Below are positions 1 through 9,270 of a stretch of 64,000 nt of DNA, piece after piece. The notes beneath the pieces were generated by a model. It worked only from the letters and a program-made list of their open reading frames with translations, made no database searches and was not told where the DNA came from. The DNA comes from Chamaelirium japonicum. Its lineage: Eukaryota > Streptophyta > Magnoliopsida > Liliales > Melanthiaceae. The DNA lies in contig CANTAL010000021.1 of assembly GCA_947650365.1 (NCBI GenBank), forward strand, positions 1,860,001 through 1,924,000. The letters run 5' to 3'. Made by a program: the position numbers and the translations under genes. Positions within the stretch are counted from its first letter, which is position 1. The number at the start of each line of letters is the position of its first letter.

Positions 1-3000
1 TTATGAGATGGGACAAAGAGAGAGTCTTTAAATATGCCCCACCCTAAAGGGGTCATATATTATTTATAGGGTAAGCTTAATTAGGGCCTAAGTAATTTAT
101 AGGAAACCCTAATCCATGGGAGAAGAGAGAAGAGAAATGAGAGATTTAATTATATTATTGGGAAGTTGAGTTTTGGAATTTAGATATCTTCTTACTTCAC
201 ACCTATACCCGTGGTGAACGGACTGAAGTAGGACTTCTTCTTTCTTCTCTCTTCGTTTATCTCTCCGTTCTATTCTCACTTGTTATAACATATTATCAGC
301 ACGAATATATCGAGCCCAGCCGATAGTCATAAGAAAACAAAGAGAGAAAAAAAGACAGAAGTGAGAGAAGAAGAGAGAAAAGAACGGAGAAATAAACGAA
401 GAGAGAAAAGAGAAGAAGTCCTGCTCTAGTCCATTGGCCACGGGTATAGGTGTGAAGTAAGAATGAATCTAAATTCCGAAACTCCATAGAAAAGAGTGAA
501 GAAGAGAGAAGAGAACGGAGAGATAAATAAAGTAAGAAGAGAGAAGAAGTCCTACTCCAATCCATTAGCCATGGGTATATGTGTGAAGTAAGAAGGAATC
601 TAAATTCCAAAACTCCATTTCTATCTTCGTTTCTCTCTCCGTTTTCTTATGACTGGTCGGCTGGGCTCTATATTTTCGTGCTGATAACGTGTTATTAGAT
701 GGGAGAAAGAGAGAGCCGTCAAACGTGCCCCTCCCTAAAAGGGTCGTATATTATTTTTAGGGTAAGCTTACTTAGGGCCAAAGAAATCTATGGGAAGCCC
801 AAATCTATGGGAGAGATCCGATGGTGGATAGCCATCCATCTTACTGCACACCTAAACCCGTGGCCAATGGACTTAAGCAGGACTTCTTATTATTTCTCTC
901 TTTGTTTATCTCTTCATTCTCTTCTCTCTTCTTTTCTCTCTGCTGTCTTTGTTTCTCTTTCTGTTTTCTTGTGACTGGTCGGTTGGGCATGACATGTTCG
1001 TGCTGATAACGTATTGTGAGATGGGAGAAAAAGAAAGAAGAGAATGAAGAGATAAACGAAGAGATAAGAGAGAAGAAGTCTTGCTCCATTCTATTGGCCA
1101 CGGGTATAGGTGTGAAGTAAGAAAGATGAATGTCCACTATCGGATCTCTCTCATGGTTAGGATTTCCTAAAGATTACTTAGGCCCTAAGTAAGCTTATCC
1201 TATAAATAATATATGACCCTTTTAGGGTGGGGCATGTTTGAAGACTCTCTCTTTCTCCCATCTCATAATACGTTATCAGTACGAACATATCGAGCCCAGC
1301 CGACCAGTCATAAGAAAACGGAGAGAGAAAGGAAGATAGAAGTGGAGTTTAGGAATTTAGATTCCTTCTTACATCACACCTATACCAATAGCCAATGGAC
1401 TGGAGTGGGACTTCTTCTCTCTTCTTTCTTTATTTATCTCTCTGTTCTCTTCTCTCTTCTTATCTCTCTTATGTGGAGTTTTGGAATTTAGATTCCTTCT
1501 TACTTTACAGCTATACATGTGGCCAATGGATTGGAGCAGGACTTCTTCTCTCTTCGTTTATCTCTCTGTTATCTTCTCTCTCTTCTATCATCATTTTTCT
1601 TTCCGTTTTCTTGTGACTGGTCGGTTGGGCTCGATATTTTCATGTTGATAACGTATTATGAGAAGAGAGAAGAGAACGAAGAGACAAATAAAGAGAGAAG
1701 AAAGAAGAAGTCATGTTCCAGTCCATTCACCATGGGTATATGTGTGAAGTAAGAAGGAATCTAAATTCCAAAACTTCACTTCTCAATAATATAATTAAAT
1801 CTCTTAGTTCTCTTATCCCTTCGTCTATGGATTAGGGTTTTCCATAGATTTCTTAGGCCCTAAGTAAGCTTTCCCTATAAAATATATATGACCCCTTTAG
1901 GGTGGGGCATGTTTGACGACTTTCTCTTTCTCCTATCTCACAACATGTTATCAGTACGTATATGACGAGCCCAGCTGACCAGTCGTAAGAAAACAGTAAG
2001 AGAAACGAAGACAGAAGTGGAGTTTTGGTATTTAGATTCCTTCTTACTTCACACTTAAATCCTTGGCCAATGGACTGGAGCAGGACATCTTCTCTCTTCA
2101 TTTATCTCTCTGTTCCCTTCTCGCTTCTTATCTCTCTTCTGTCTTCGTTAAACTCCACTTCTTCTCTATTTAAACGGATCGAGAAACGAAGACAAAAGAG
2201 AAAGAAAAAGAGAGAAGAAAACGGAGAGATAAACGAAGAGAGAATAGAGAAGAAGTTCTGCTCCAGTCCATTGGCCACGGGTATAGGTATGAAGTTCTCT
2301 ATTTTCTCTTTATTTATCTCTCCGTTCTCTTCTCACTTCTTATCTCTCTTTTGTCTTCGTTAAACTCCTCTTCTTCTCTCAATAAACGGATAGAGAAACA
2401 TAGACAGAAGTGTGGGAAGAAGAGAAAAAAGAACGGAGAGATAAACGAAGAGAAGAGTGAAGAAGTCCTGCTCTAGGCTATTGGCCACGGGTATAGGTGT
2501 GAAGTAAGAAGGAATTTAAATTCCAAAACTCTACTTCTGTCTTTATTTCTCTTTCTCTTTTCTTGCGACTGGTCAGCTAGGCACGACATGTTCGTGCTGA
2601 TAACATATTATGAGATGGAAGAAAGGAAGAGCCGTTAAACATGCCCCACCCTATAGGGGTCATATATTATTTATAGGGTAAGCTTACTTAGCTCCTAAGC
2701 ATTTTAAAGGAAATCGTAATCCATGGGAGAATAAAGAAGAGAATAGAGAGATTTAATTATGTTATTTAAAATTAGAGGTTTGGAATTTAGATTCCTTCTT
2801 ACTTCACACCTATGCCCATGGTGAATGGACTGGAGCAGTACTTATTCTCTCTTCTCTCTTTGTTTATCTCTTCCTTCTCTTCTCTCTTCTTATTTTTCCT
2901 CATAACTTGTTATCAGCACGAACATATCGTGCTCAGCCGACCAGTCACCAGAAACCAAAGAGAGAAATAAAGACAGAAGAAAGAGAAGAAGAGATAAGAG

Positions 3001-4621
3001 AATAGAGAGATAAATAATTTAAATAATATATTTAAATAATTTAGTTAAATTCTAAATAATGGTCTGCTGGGCTCGACATGTTCATGTTGATAACGTGTTG
3101 TGAGTAAAGAGAAGAAGAGAGAAGAGAATGGAGAGATAAACGGAGAAAGAAGAGAGAAGAAGTCCTCCTCCAGTCCATTATCCATGGGTATAGGTGTTAT
3201 ATAAAAAGGAATCTAAATTCCAAAACTCCACTTCTCAATAATATAATCAAATCTCTTCGTTTTCTTCTCTCTTCTCCCATGTATTAGGGTTTCTCATAGA
3301 TTACAAAGGCCCTAAGTAAGTTTACCCAATAAATAATATACAACCCCTTTAGGGTGGGGCACATTTGACGGCTCTCACTTTCTCCCATCTCATAATACAT
3401 TATCAGCACGAACATGTCGAGCCCAGTCGACTAGTAATAAGAAAAATAGAGAGACAAACGAAGACAAAAGAAGAGAGAAGAGAATGAATAGATAAAAGAA
3501 TATAGAAGAGAGAACTTCACACCTATATCCATGGCCAATGGACTGGAGTAGGACTTCTTCTCTTCTCTTTTCGTTTATCTCTCTATTCTTTTCTCTCTTC
3601 TTCTCTTTCTTCTGTCTTCGTTTTTCTCTTCGTTTATTGAGAAAAGAAGTAGAGTTTAACGAAGACAAAAGAGAGAGAAGAAGAGAGAAGAGAATGGAGA
3701 GATAAATGAAAAGAGAAGAGAGAAGAAGTCCTGCTCTAGTCAATTGGTCATGGGTATAGGTGTGAAGTAAGAAGGAATCTAAATTTCAAAACTTTACTTC
3801 TGTCTTTCTTTTTCTATCTATTTTCTTGTGATGGGTCGGCTGGGCTCGATATGTTCGTGCTGATAACGTATTATGAGATGAGAGAAAGAGAGAGCCATCA
3901 AACGTGCGCCATCCTAAAGGGATAGTATATTATTTATAAGGTAAGCTTACTTAGGGCCTAAGCAATCCATGTGAAAACCTAATCCATGGGAGAAGATAGA
4001 AGAGAATGGAGAGATTTAATTATATTACTGAGAATTGGACTTTTCTCAATAGTATCATCTCAACGTTATTACGATTATCATAGTAAATTCCCTTCTATCT
4101 TTGTTTTAATCAAACAATTAATTTAATTAAAAAAATTATAGTAACATTACTATGATAATCATAATAACGTTGAGAAGATACTATTGAGAAGTGATGTTTT
4201 AAAATTTAGATTCCTTCTTACTTCATATCTATACCCATGGTGAATGGACTGGAGCATGACTTCTTCTTTCTTCTCTTTTTGTTTATCTCTCCGTTCTCAT
4301 CTCTAATCTTCTCTCTCTTCTATCTTTATTTCTCTCTCCGTTTTCTTATGACTGGTCGGCTGGGATCGACATATTCGTCCTGATAACGTATTATGAGATG
4401 GGAGAAAAAGAGAGCCATAAAATATGCCCCACCCTAAAGGGGTCATATATTATTTATAGGGTACGCTTACTTAGTGCCTAAGCAATCTATGGGAAACCCT
4501 AATCCATAGGAGAAGAGAGAAGAGAATGAAGAGATTTAATTATATTATTGAGAAGTTGAATTTTGGAATTTAGATTTCTTCTTACTTTACAACTATACCC
4601 ATGGCCAATGGACTAGAGCAG
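1..4621. repeat. Complex satellite array, outer part of the left inverted-repeat arm
   Basis: The stretch is made only of the AT-rich array family in both orientations. Minus-sense modules are marked by the string CCCACCCTAAAGGGGTC and by CGTGCTGATAACG. Plus-sense modules are marked by their reverse complements. The orientation flips at roughly 290, 680, 1270, 1640, 1950, 2600, 2905, 3080, 3395 and 3855. Read in reverse complement, 795-4621 follows 60300-64000 module by module, including rare variants such as CTTACTTAGTGCC. Positions 1-795 follow 36180-36976. I see no gene. The many short Leu/Ser-rich reading frames are translations of CT-rich repeat. Confidence 0.8.
4043..4190. repeat. Foldback element with arms of about 45 bp
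   Basis: An inverted repeat with outer ends TTCTCAAT and ATTGAGAA. The arms read TAGTATCATCTCAACGTTAT and its near complement, and the centre is AT-rich. The same foldback appears at 51412-51558, and its left half joined to other sequence appears at 18035-18145, 24205-24312 and 44155-44262. It could be a MITE. More likely it is the edge of the A/T island of the array monomer folded against an inverted copy of itself, because the right arm is exactly the sequence that ends the long islands. Confidence 0.6.
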
Positions 4622-4626
4622 GACTT
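4622..4626. repeat. Target-site duplication GACTT, left copy
   Basis: GACTT directly precedes the TGTGGG start of the left LTR and recurs directly after the CACCCACA end of the right LTR. Joining the flanks with one GACTT gives GAGCAGGACTTCTTCTCTC, the normal array sequence found in dozens of paralogous modules. The element therefore inserted into an existing array. Confidence 0.95.
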
Positions 4627-5033
4627 TGTGGGGGAAAATCTTCGTGCCGACCCGAAGACTTCGCAGTACCAGTCAATTGAAGGTTTGAGTCGACGAGATC
4701 GTTGTTAGATCTGTCAATTATAATTGCAGCTTTTGATATGTAAACAGAGAGATACAATCAGAGAGAGTGTTTGACACAAGAAGTGATCTCGGAGTTCAGC
4801 CGAAGCGTACGTCTCCGAGCTATAGGGAGCAACCCGAATTCACTAACACTTTTCTCGAAGTAACCTCGACAGGCCGAGTGTTACTGAAGCCTCTTTGATC
4901 TCTTCAAAGGAAAGAAGAAGATCAAAGAGAGGAGTAAGAGGGAGAGTTGAGAAAATCCTGAGCTCTGGGTTCTGAAAATCAGATCTCACAATTGGAATTT
5001 AGATTTTGGATCCATTTACATTCGAAGAGTCTG

Positions 5034-5043
5034 CTATTTATAG
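5034..5043 (-). promoter_or_regulatory. TATA box in the 3' LTR
   Basis: CTATAAATAG on the minus strand, about 280 bp into the LTR in the element sense, at the place expected for the U3 promoter. The same box is intact in the other LTR at 12954-12963. Confidence 0.7.
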
Positions 5044-5104
5044 ACTTTTCTGGTGGCAAATAGCGGTTTCTGTTGTTGTATCTGGGGATCCTCCAGGTAA
5101 GGCT

Positions 5105-5290
5105 GGTGGGCTCCACTGCCGTCTTAAGGGGCCCACCAGGCAGGGCCGGTGGGTCCCGCTGTGGTCTTCGGGGGTCCACCAGGCAGGGCCGGTGGCTCCC
5201 GCTGTTGCCTTCGGGGGCCCACCAGGCAGGGCCGGTGGGTCCCACTGTTGTCTTCGGGGGCCCACCAGGTAGGGCCCGTGGGTCCCGCTG
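5105..5290. repeat. GC-rich minisatellite of about 43 bp in the LTR
   Basis: About four units, each carrying CCACCAGGCAGGGCCGGTGG, then GTCCCGCTGT and CTTCGGGGG. The core is nearly self-complementary (CCACCAGGC... GGCCGGTGG). It lies in U3 upstream of the TATA box in the element sense. Several of the few LTR-to-LTR differences fall here. Confidence 0.85.
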
Positions 5291-5327
5291 TTTGCAGACT
5301 TCTTGCCAAAATTTGCACCCACAGTTA

Positions 5328-5335
5328 CCCCCTCC
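5328..5335 (-). other. Polypurine tract of the Tat-like element
   Basis: GGAGGGGG on the minus strand (within TTGGAGGGGGTAAC), ending four bases before the TGTGGG start of the 3' LTR. This is the usual place for second-strand priming, and it independently fixes the minus-strand sense of the element. Confidence 0.85.
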
Positions 5336-5440
5336 AAGTTAGCTAAGAGGCCACCTTGGCTGGCTTGGATTCGTGGTGCAAAGCTAACGACCCCCTGTCA
5401 CACAAATAGAGGAACTTTGTCGAGTGTTAGCGTCAAAATA

Positions 5441-6540
5441 GACTGATCGGTCAAGGTTGGAGTGATCGGTCAAAGAACATAGTTTTTTGACCGATCCAGT
5501 AGAAAATCGACCGATCGGTTGAATTTGACTGATCGGTCAAGTTTGATCGATCGGTTAAATTCAACCGGTCAAGGTTGGAGTGATCGGTCAAAAAACATAG
5601 TTTTTTGACCGATCCAGTAGAAAATCGACCGATCGGTTGAATTTGACCGATCGGTTCAATTCAACTGGTCAAGGTTGGAGTGATCGGTCAAAAAACATAG
5701 TTTTTTGACCGATCCAGTAGAAAATCGACAGATCGGTTGAATTTGACCGATCGGTCAAGTTTGACCGATCGGTTAAATTCAACCGGTCAAGGTTGGAGTG
5801 ATCGGTCAAAAAACATAGTTTTTTGACCGATCCAGTAGAAAATCGACCGATCGGTTGAATTTGACCGATCGGTCAAGTTTGACCGATCGGTTAAATTCAA
5901 CCGGTCAAGGTTGGAGTGATCGGTCAAAAAACATAGTTTTTTGATCGATCCAGTAGAAAATCGACCGATCGGTTGAATTTGACCGATCGGTCAAGTTTGA
6001 CCGATCGGTTAAATTCAACCGGTCAAGGTTGGAGTGATCGGTCAAAAAACATAGTTTTTTGACCGATCCAGTAGAAAATCGACCGATCGGTTGAATTTGA
6101 CCGATCAGTCAAGTTTGACCGATCGGTTAAATTCAACCGGTCAAGGTTGGAGTGATCGGGCAAAAAACCAAGTTTTTTGCCCGATCCAGTAGAAAATCGA
6201 CCGATCGGTTGATTTTGACCGATCGGACATGTTTGACCGATCGGTTGATTTTGACCGATCGGACATGTTTAACCGATCGGTTAAAATCAGCCGGTCAAGG
6301 TTTGGGTGATCGGGCAAAAAACCAAGTTTTTTGCCTGATCCAGTAGAAAATCGACCGATCGGTTGATTTTGACCGATCGGACATGTTTGACCGATCGGTT
6401 AAAATCAGCCGGTCAAGGTTTGGGTGATCGGACAAAAAACCAAGTTTTTTGCCCGATCCAGTAGAAAATTGACCGATCGGTTGATTTTGACCGATCGGAC
6501 ATGTTTGACCGATCGGTTAAAATCAGCCGGTCAAGGTTAT
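5441..6540. repeat. 118-bp tandem array with hairpins in the 3' untranslated part of the element
   Basis: The phrase TCAAGGTTGG recurs at 5451, 5569, 5669, 5787, 5905, 6023, 6141, 6295, 6413 and 6531. The spacing is 118 bp, with one 100-bp and one 154-bp unit. These differ from 118 by -18 and +36, which are multiples of an internal 18-bp subrepeat, GACCGATCGGTTGAATTT. Each unit also carries a 33-nt stem-loop with 15-bp arms (GATCGGTCAAAAAAC, then ATA or CAA). Later units change GATCGGTC to GATCGGGC and its partner to match. Tandem repeats just upstream of the PPT are typical of Tat elements and are known to seed satellites. Confidence 0.95.
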
Positions 6541-6904
6541 GGGATAACACCTTGGTATAAAAATTCGAAGTGGAATACTCTGCTGTGAACCGGTGGGCCT
6601 GATGGACCGGTGAGTCTTTTGACCTGGTGGTTCGGTTGAACCGGTGGTTCAGCTGGTTCGACGATTCGTCTGGCCCTGACTGTTCGCCTGGTTTTGCGCT
6701 TGCAACGGATTGATGCCACATGCCCCTGGAAAAAACACGGGATTTGCCCAGGTGATGACACGTGTCTTTTCGAACTTCGCTCCAATTTACCCTGGGTATA
6801 TATGCTTTTCAGGTTCTCATTTTTGCCCTACGCTTTCAGAATTTTTCGAAGTCCAGAACTCTTGCTCCCAACCTCTCGTTCTTCGTCTCCTTTCGATCGG
6901 TCAA
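6541..6904 (+). promoter_or_regulatory. Promoter-like region for the antisense ORF
   Basis: Between the 118-bp array and the first antisense start codon there is a perfect G-box palindrome GACACGTGTC (6757-6766), a TATA-like TATATATG (6797-6804), and an ATG at 6905 in the context CAAATGGC. The spacing of about 100 bases from TATA to ATG suits a short leader. A G-box with a TATA box is a common plant promoter pair. A longer upstream ATG in the same frame (6710) is less likely because it lies upstream of the TATA motif. Confidence 0.5.
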
Positions 6905-7471
6905 ATGGCATCTTCTGGTAGTTCGAAGAAGAGTGCAGTTCCTTCCAAGAGGAAGGGGAAGGAAATTGTCGAAGTCTCTTCTGCTCCGAAAGGCCGAGGC
7001 AAAGGCAAGGCTGAGCTTATCGAGCTTGGCCAATTGGGCAAAAGGCATCAAGGGGTAGGATTTGCTTCAGCACCGTCAAGGCCAGAGCATATTCCCAAGG
7101 CAAAGTTTGTTCTATGCCCGTTGATACCTCTGGCGGTGGAACCTGAGTTTGGATACAACATTGGTGGCAAGCTTACTGACTTGAAGAGGGAGAAGCTGCA
7201 GAAGTTGTTGGCATGTTTCACAGAGGGGAAGTCTCGACCAGCGCTTCCAGGAGTTCTATCTGCTTTTGGTATCGACAGGCAGACAATCTTTGTCACATAC
7301 GCGAGCAAGGAGCAAGTGATGGGAACCCTCGTCACCATTGGCCAGCTCAACTGTGGACTGCGCCTTCCATTGCCTCCTTTTACTGTGAGGTTGCTGAACA
7401 CCTCCGGTCTTTTGTCCCGGGCAGGTCACGGGGAACGCCTGGAGGATCAATCTATGCTTTCTGTCGAATAG
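6905..7471 (+). CDS. Antisense ORF of the Tat-like element, first block
   Basis: This open frame starts at ATG 6905 and runs against the sense of the retrotransposon. The protein begins with a Ser/Lys-rich basic tract (ASSGSSKKSAVPSKRKGK), which looks like a nuclear localisation signal. A more ordered part follows (KAKFVLCPLIPLAVEPEFGY, then LTDLKREKLQKLLACF). I do not recognise a domain family. Extra ORFs of this kind between pol and the 3' LTR, often antisense, are known in the Tat lineage, and their role is unknown. The last part overlaps the next block in another frame. It is a fossil part of the element, and no function is claimed. Confidence 0.5.
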   Translation: MASSGSSKKSAVPSKRKGKEIVEVSSAPKGRGKGKAELIELGQLGKRHQGVGFASAPSRPEHIPKAKFVLCPLIPLAVEPEFGYNIGGKLTDLKREKLQKLLACFTEGKSRPALPGVLSAFGIDRQTIFVTYASKEQVMGTLVTIGQLNCGLRLPLPPFTVRLLNTSGLLSRAGHGERLEDQSMLSVE

Positions 7472-8112
7472 AGTCTGACTTCCAGAAGGAACTCAGGGAA
7501 TGCTATTCCAGTCTCCGTGATGGTGAAGTAGCCCGGATCGAGCTGGGGTATTTCTTCTATCACTACCGATGGGCTTGGAGGAAGGATAGCCCGTTCTACA
7601 ATTTGACAGGTGTCTCCGCCCTTCGCCCGATTGTCGACACCATCGGCTCCGACAAACTCTACACCGACTGGCCGCTATCGGTGTCTGGTGCCTGGACTCC
7701 TGTGTCGGTACCTGAGACTCCCCGGTACAAGGTGCACAAAGAAATAGATATGTACTATGCAGGAGGAGCTCTCGCGTGGTCTTCGGAGCTAGTGGGGGCT
7801 ATTGATAATCTCTTCATGGAGTTGACATGCGGGACTCGATCATGGAAGCAATTATCGAATTGCCCGGTTCGACACGGCAATGCCAACCTCCTCCACCGAT
7901 CGAAGACCCGCTATGAAGATAACGAGGTCATTTACTCTGACTATGAGGAGGACCCTCAATCCGGCAAAATAGTTAGAAACATTCGGGTTGAGAAGAAGGC
8001 TTACGGAGCCAGGCGTAGCTTGCCCACAGAGGAGAAATTGGTGATACATCGCCAAGGCCTGGCAAAGAAGAAAAGGAAGGTCTATGCTGAGGAGGAGAAG
8101 AAGAAAGAATAA
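7213..8112 (+). CDS. Antisense ORF, second block
   Basis: This open frame overlaps the end of the first block. From about 7350 it has globular-protein character with many aromatic residues (SIYAFCRIESDFQKEL, ELGYFFYHYRWAWRKDSPFY, DMYYAGGALAWSSELVGAI). It ends in a Lys/Arg-rich stretch (GLAKKKRKVYAEEEKKKE) that contains KKKRKV, identical to the core of the classical nuclear localisation signal. The codon use and even composition differ sharply from the AT-rich array outside, so it was once a real protein. The family is unrecognised. A captured host fragment is the alternative to a Tat-type extra ORF, and a protein search would decide. Confidence 0.5.
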   Translation: MFHRGEVSTSASRSSICFWYRQADNLCHIREQGASDGNPRHHWPAQLWTAPSIASFYCEVAEHLRSFVPGRSRGTPGGSIYAFCRIESDFQKELRECYSSLRDGEVARIELGYFFYHYRWAWRKDSPFYNLTGVSALRPIVDTIGSDKLYTDWPLSVSGAWTPVSVPETPRYKVHKEIDMYYAGGALAWSSELVGAIDNLFMELTCGTRSWKQLSNCPVRHGNANLLHRSKTRYEDNEVIYSDYEEDPQSGKIVRNIRVEKKAYGARRSLPTEEKLVIHRQGLAKKKRKVYAEEEKKKE

Positions 8113-8469
8113 GAGAACAAGGGGGAAGAAGAAGAAGAGGAAGTAGAGAGAGAGGAGGAAGGTGGAGATGATAACGATGATGGTACTGATGACAGCAGTA
8201 GCAGCGGTGAAGAAGGAAATGGAAATGATGGGAATGATAAAGATGATGAAGAAGATGAAGAAGATGAGGGCAAAGGACATAGGAGTGGCGAGGAAGAAAT
8301 TCCTCCCACCCCCACTGGTGGCGATAAAGGACATGGGGGTGGCGAGGAAGAAATTCCTCCCACCCCCATTGGTGGTGCTGAAGGGTATGGGGGTGGTGAG
8401 GAAGAAATTCCTCCCACCCCCACTGGCGGTGCTGATGAGGACTCAACCAATCCTCATCGACGAGGCTAA
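8113..8469 (+). CDS. Antisense ORF, acidic repeat block
   Basis: One plus-strand frame here encodes a strongly acidic low-complexity stretch of Asp, Glu, Gly and Ser. Three copies of an 18-residue repeat follow, with the core GGGEEEIPPTPTGG, and match the 54-bp DNA repeat at 8275-8436. The region is probably disordered. The frame preserved by the 54-bp unit (a multiple of three) suggests that the repeat grew while the frame was translated. Opposite-strand open frames here are shadows of the repeat. Confidence 0.45.
   Translation, partial: ENKGEEEEEEVEREEEGGDDNDDGTDDSSSSGEEGNGNDGNDKDDEEDEEDEGKGHRSGEEEIPPTPTGGDKGHGGGEEEIPPTPIGGAEGYGGGEEEIPPTPTGGADEDSTNPHRRG
8275..8436. repeat. 54-bp minisatellite, three units
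   Basis: Units lie at 8275-8328, 8329-8382 and 8383-8436. Each contains GAGGAAGAAATTCCTCCCAC and then CCCCACTGGTGGCG or a close variant. The unit length is a multiple of three and lies inside the antisense ORF region. Confidence 0.95.
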
Positions 8470-8970
8470 AGCCCGTAAGATGGAGGGGGTAATGGAGGCA
8501 GAGGGCGACGGCAAGAAAGCACAGTCCGTCTACCATTTTGATGAATTGAAGAAGCGACTAGTTCGCTTTAAGATCAAGTTTTCGGGGAGTGGTGGGGTTG
8601 GAAGCAACCCCACGATGGGAAGCAACACCACACCCCTCAATCAAATGGCTCCCGAAGTTCCCCTTCTCGAAGGCGCTACCACAAGCGGGGGTTTAGAGGT
8701 TGAACAACCTCCACGCCCTTCGCGCTGCTTGGCTGAAGAGGCAGCTGCTCTCATGGCGGGGCTCGGTCAATCAAGCGAGCAGCAAGATGAAGGAGAGTTC
8801 TCACCTCCCCGGGGTGCTCCTTCTCCCGTTCACATAGAGAGGGAAAGTCACGTGGGCGATGGGGCTCCCCAACCCCAGCTGGAACCAACTCCCACCAAGG
8901 AGAAATCGACCTCTCGGGGTAAGAGCTCTGACCATGGGAAGGGAAAGATGCCTCAAGTCGAAGTCACAGG
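8470..8970 (+). CDS. Antisense ORF, Pro/Ser-rich linker block
   Basis: This is part of a longer open frame on the plus strand (8162-9034). It reads as a hydrophilic linker: KKAQSVYHFDELKKRLVRFK near its start, then Gly/Ser/Pro-rich sequence such as SPPRGAPSPVHIERESH and KEKSTSRGKSSDHGKGK. No domain is recognised. It ends close to a GT-rich, T-rich stretch (8970-9060) that looks like an intron or spacer before the next coding-like piece. Confidence 0.4.
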
Positions 8971-9060
8971 TATCATCACAACTGCTTCTTTTGATCACGC
9001 TGTTTTGGAAGTTCAAAAATGTTCTAGCTCTTAGAACTTTTTTTTTTGTGTTGATGATAG

Positions 9061-9195
9061 GTACGCCTGCTGGCCCGACTTGGAATTTGAGGGATTTGGG
9101 TGAGGTTGATATTAACCACCCAACGAGTGCAATACGGAAGCTCTGCAACCTTCCGGGTGCAACTCTGGATGAAGCCTTTGACAGGCTTAAAGTAG
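9061..9195 (+). CDS. Antisense ORF, short block between intron-like gaps
   Basis: A short coding-like stretch (NLRDLGEVDINHPTSAIRKL, then GATLDEAFDRLKVV) flanked on both sides by T-rich sequence. The left gap ends ATGATAG. The right gap starts at GTAGGTG (9196) and ends TTTGTAG (9270). These GT...AG-like borders suggest that antisense transcripts may be spliced. cDNA evidence would be needed. Confidence 0.35.
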
Positions 9196-9270
9196 TGGTA
9201 GGTGTATCTGCTTGATTCGATCATTGTATTGTATTTTCAAAGCCGTGCTGACTCTTCTGTTCATTTGTAG

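Larger units (their letters stand above)
4627..5323 (-). repeat. 3' LTR of the Tat-like element
   Basis: 697 bp, TG...CA. It aligns without gaps to 12547-13243, with about 20 substitutions by eye count. On the minus strand it holds a GC-rich tandem block near its start (5105-5290) and a TATA box at 5034-5043. The rest is unremarkable AT-balanced sequence that includes a GA-rich stretch around 4910-4950. Confidence 0.95.

Noticed and set aside
4043-4190. An independent MITE family
   Set aside because: No clear target duplication is visible, and its arms equal the edge of the array's A/T islands, so it is more simply a rearranged piece of the array monomer.
1-4621. Many open frames of 60-150 residues rich in Leu, Ser and Phe, with phrases like LTSHLYPWPMDWSRTSS
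   Set aside because: They are translations of the CT-rich half of the array module. The same peptide recurs dozens of times on both strands with random stops, no start context and no conserved third-base pattern.
5038-5346. Gly/Pro-rich open frames on both strands in both LTRs
   Set aside because: They come from the 43-bp GC-rich minisatellite, which is open in several frames because its unit lacks stops.
5441-6540. CRISPR-like look of the 118-bp array
   Set aside because: Units are nearly identical along their whole length, with no unique spacers, and the array lies inside a plant LTR element.
7973-8536. Minus-strand His/Pro-rich and Ser-rich open frames of 122-187 residues
   Set aside because: They are shadows of the acidic repeat and the 54-bp minisatellite coded on the plus strand.
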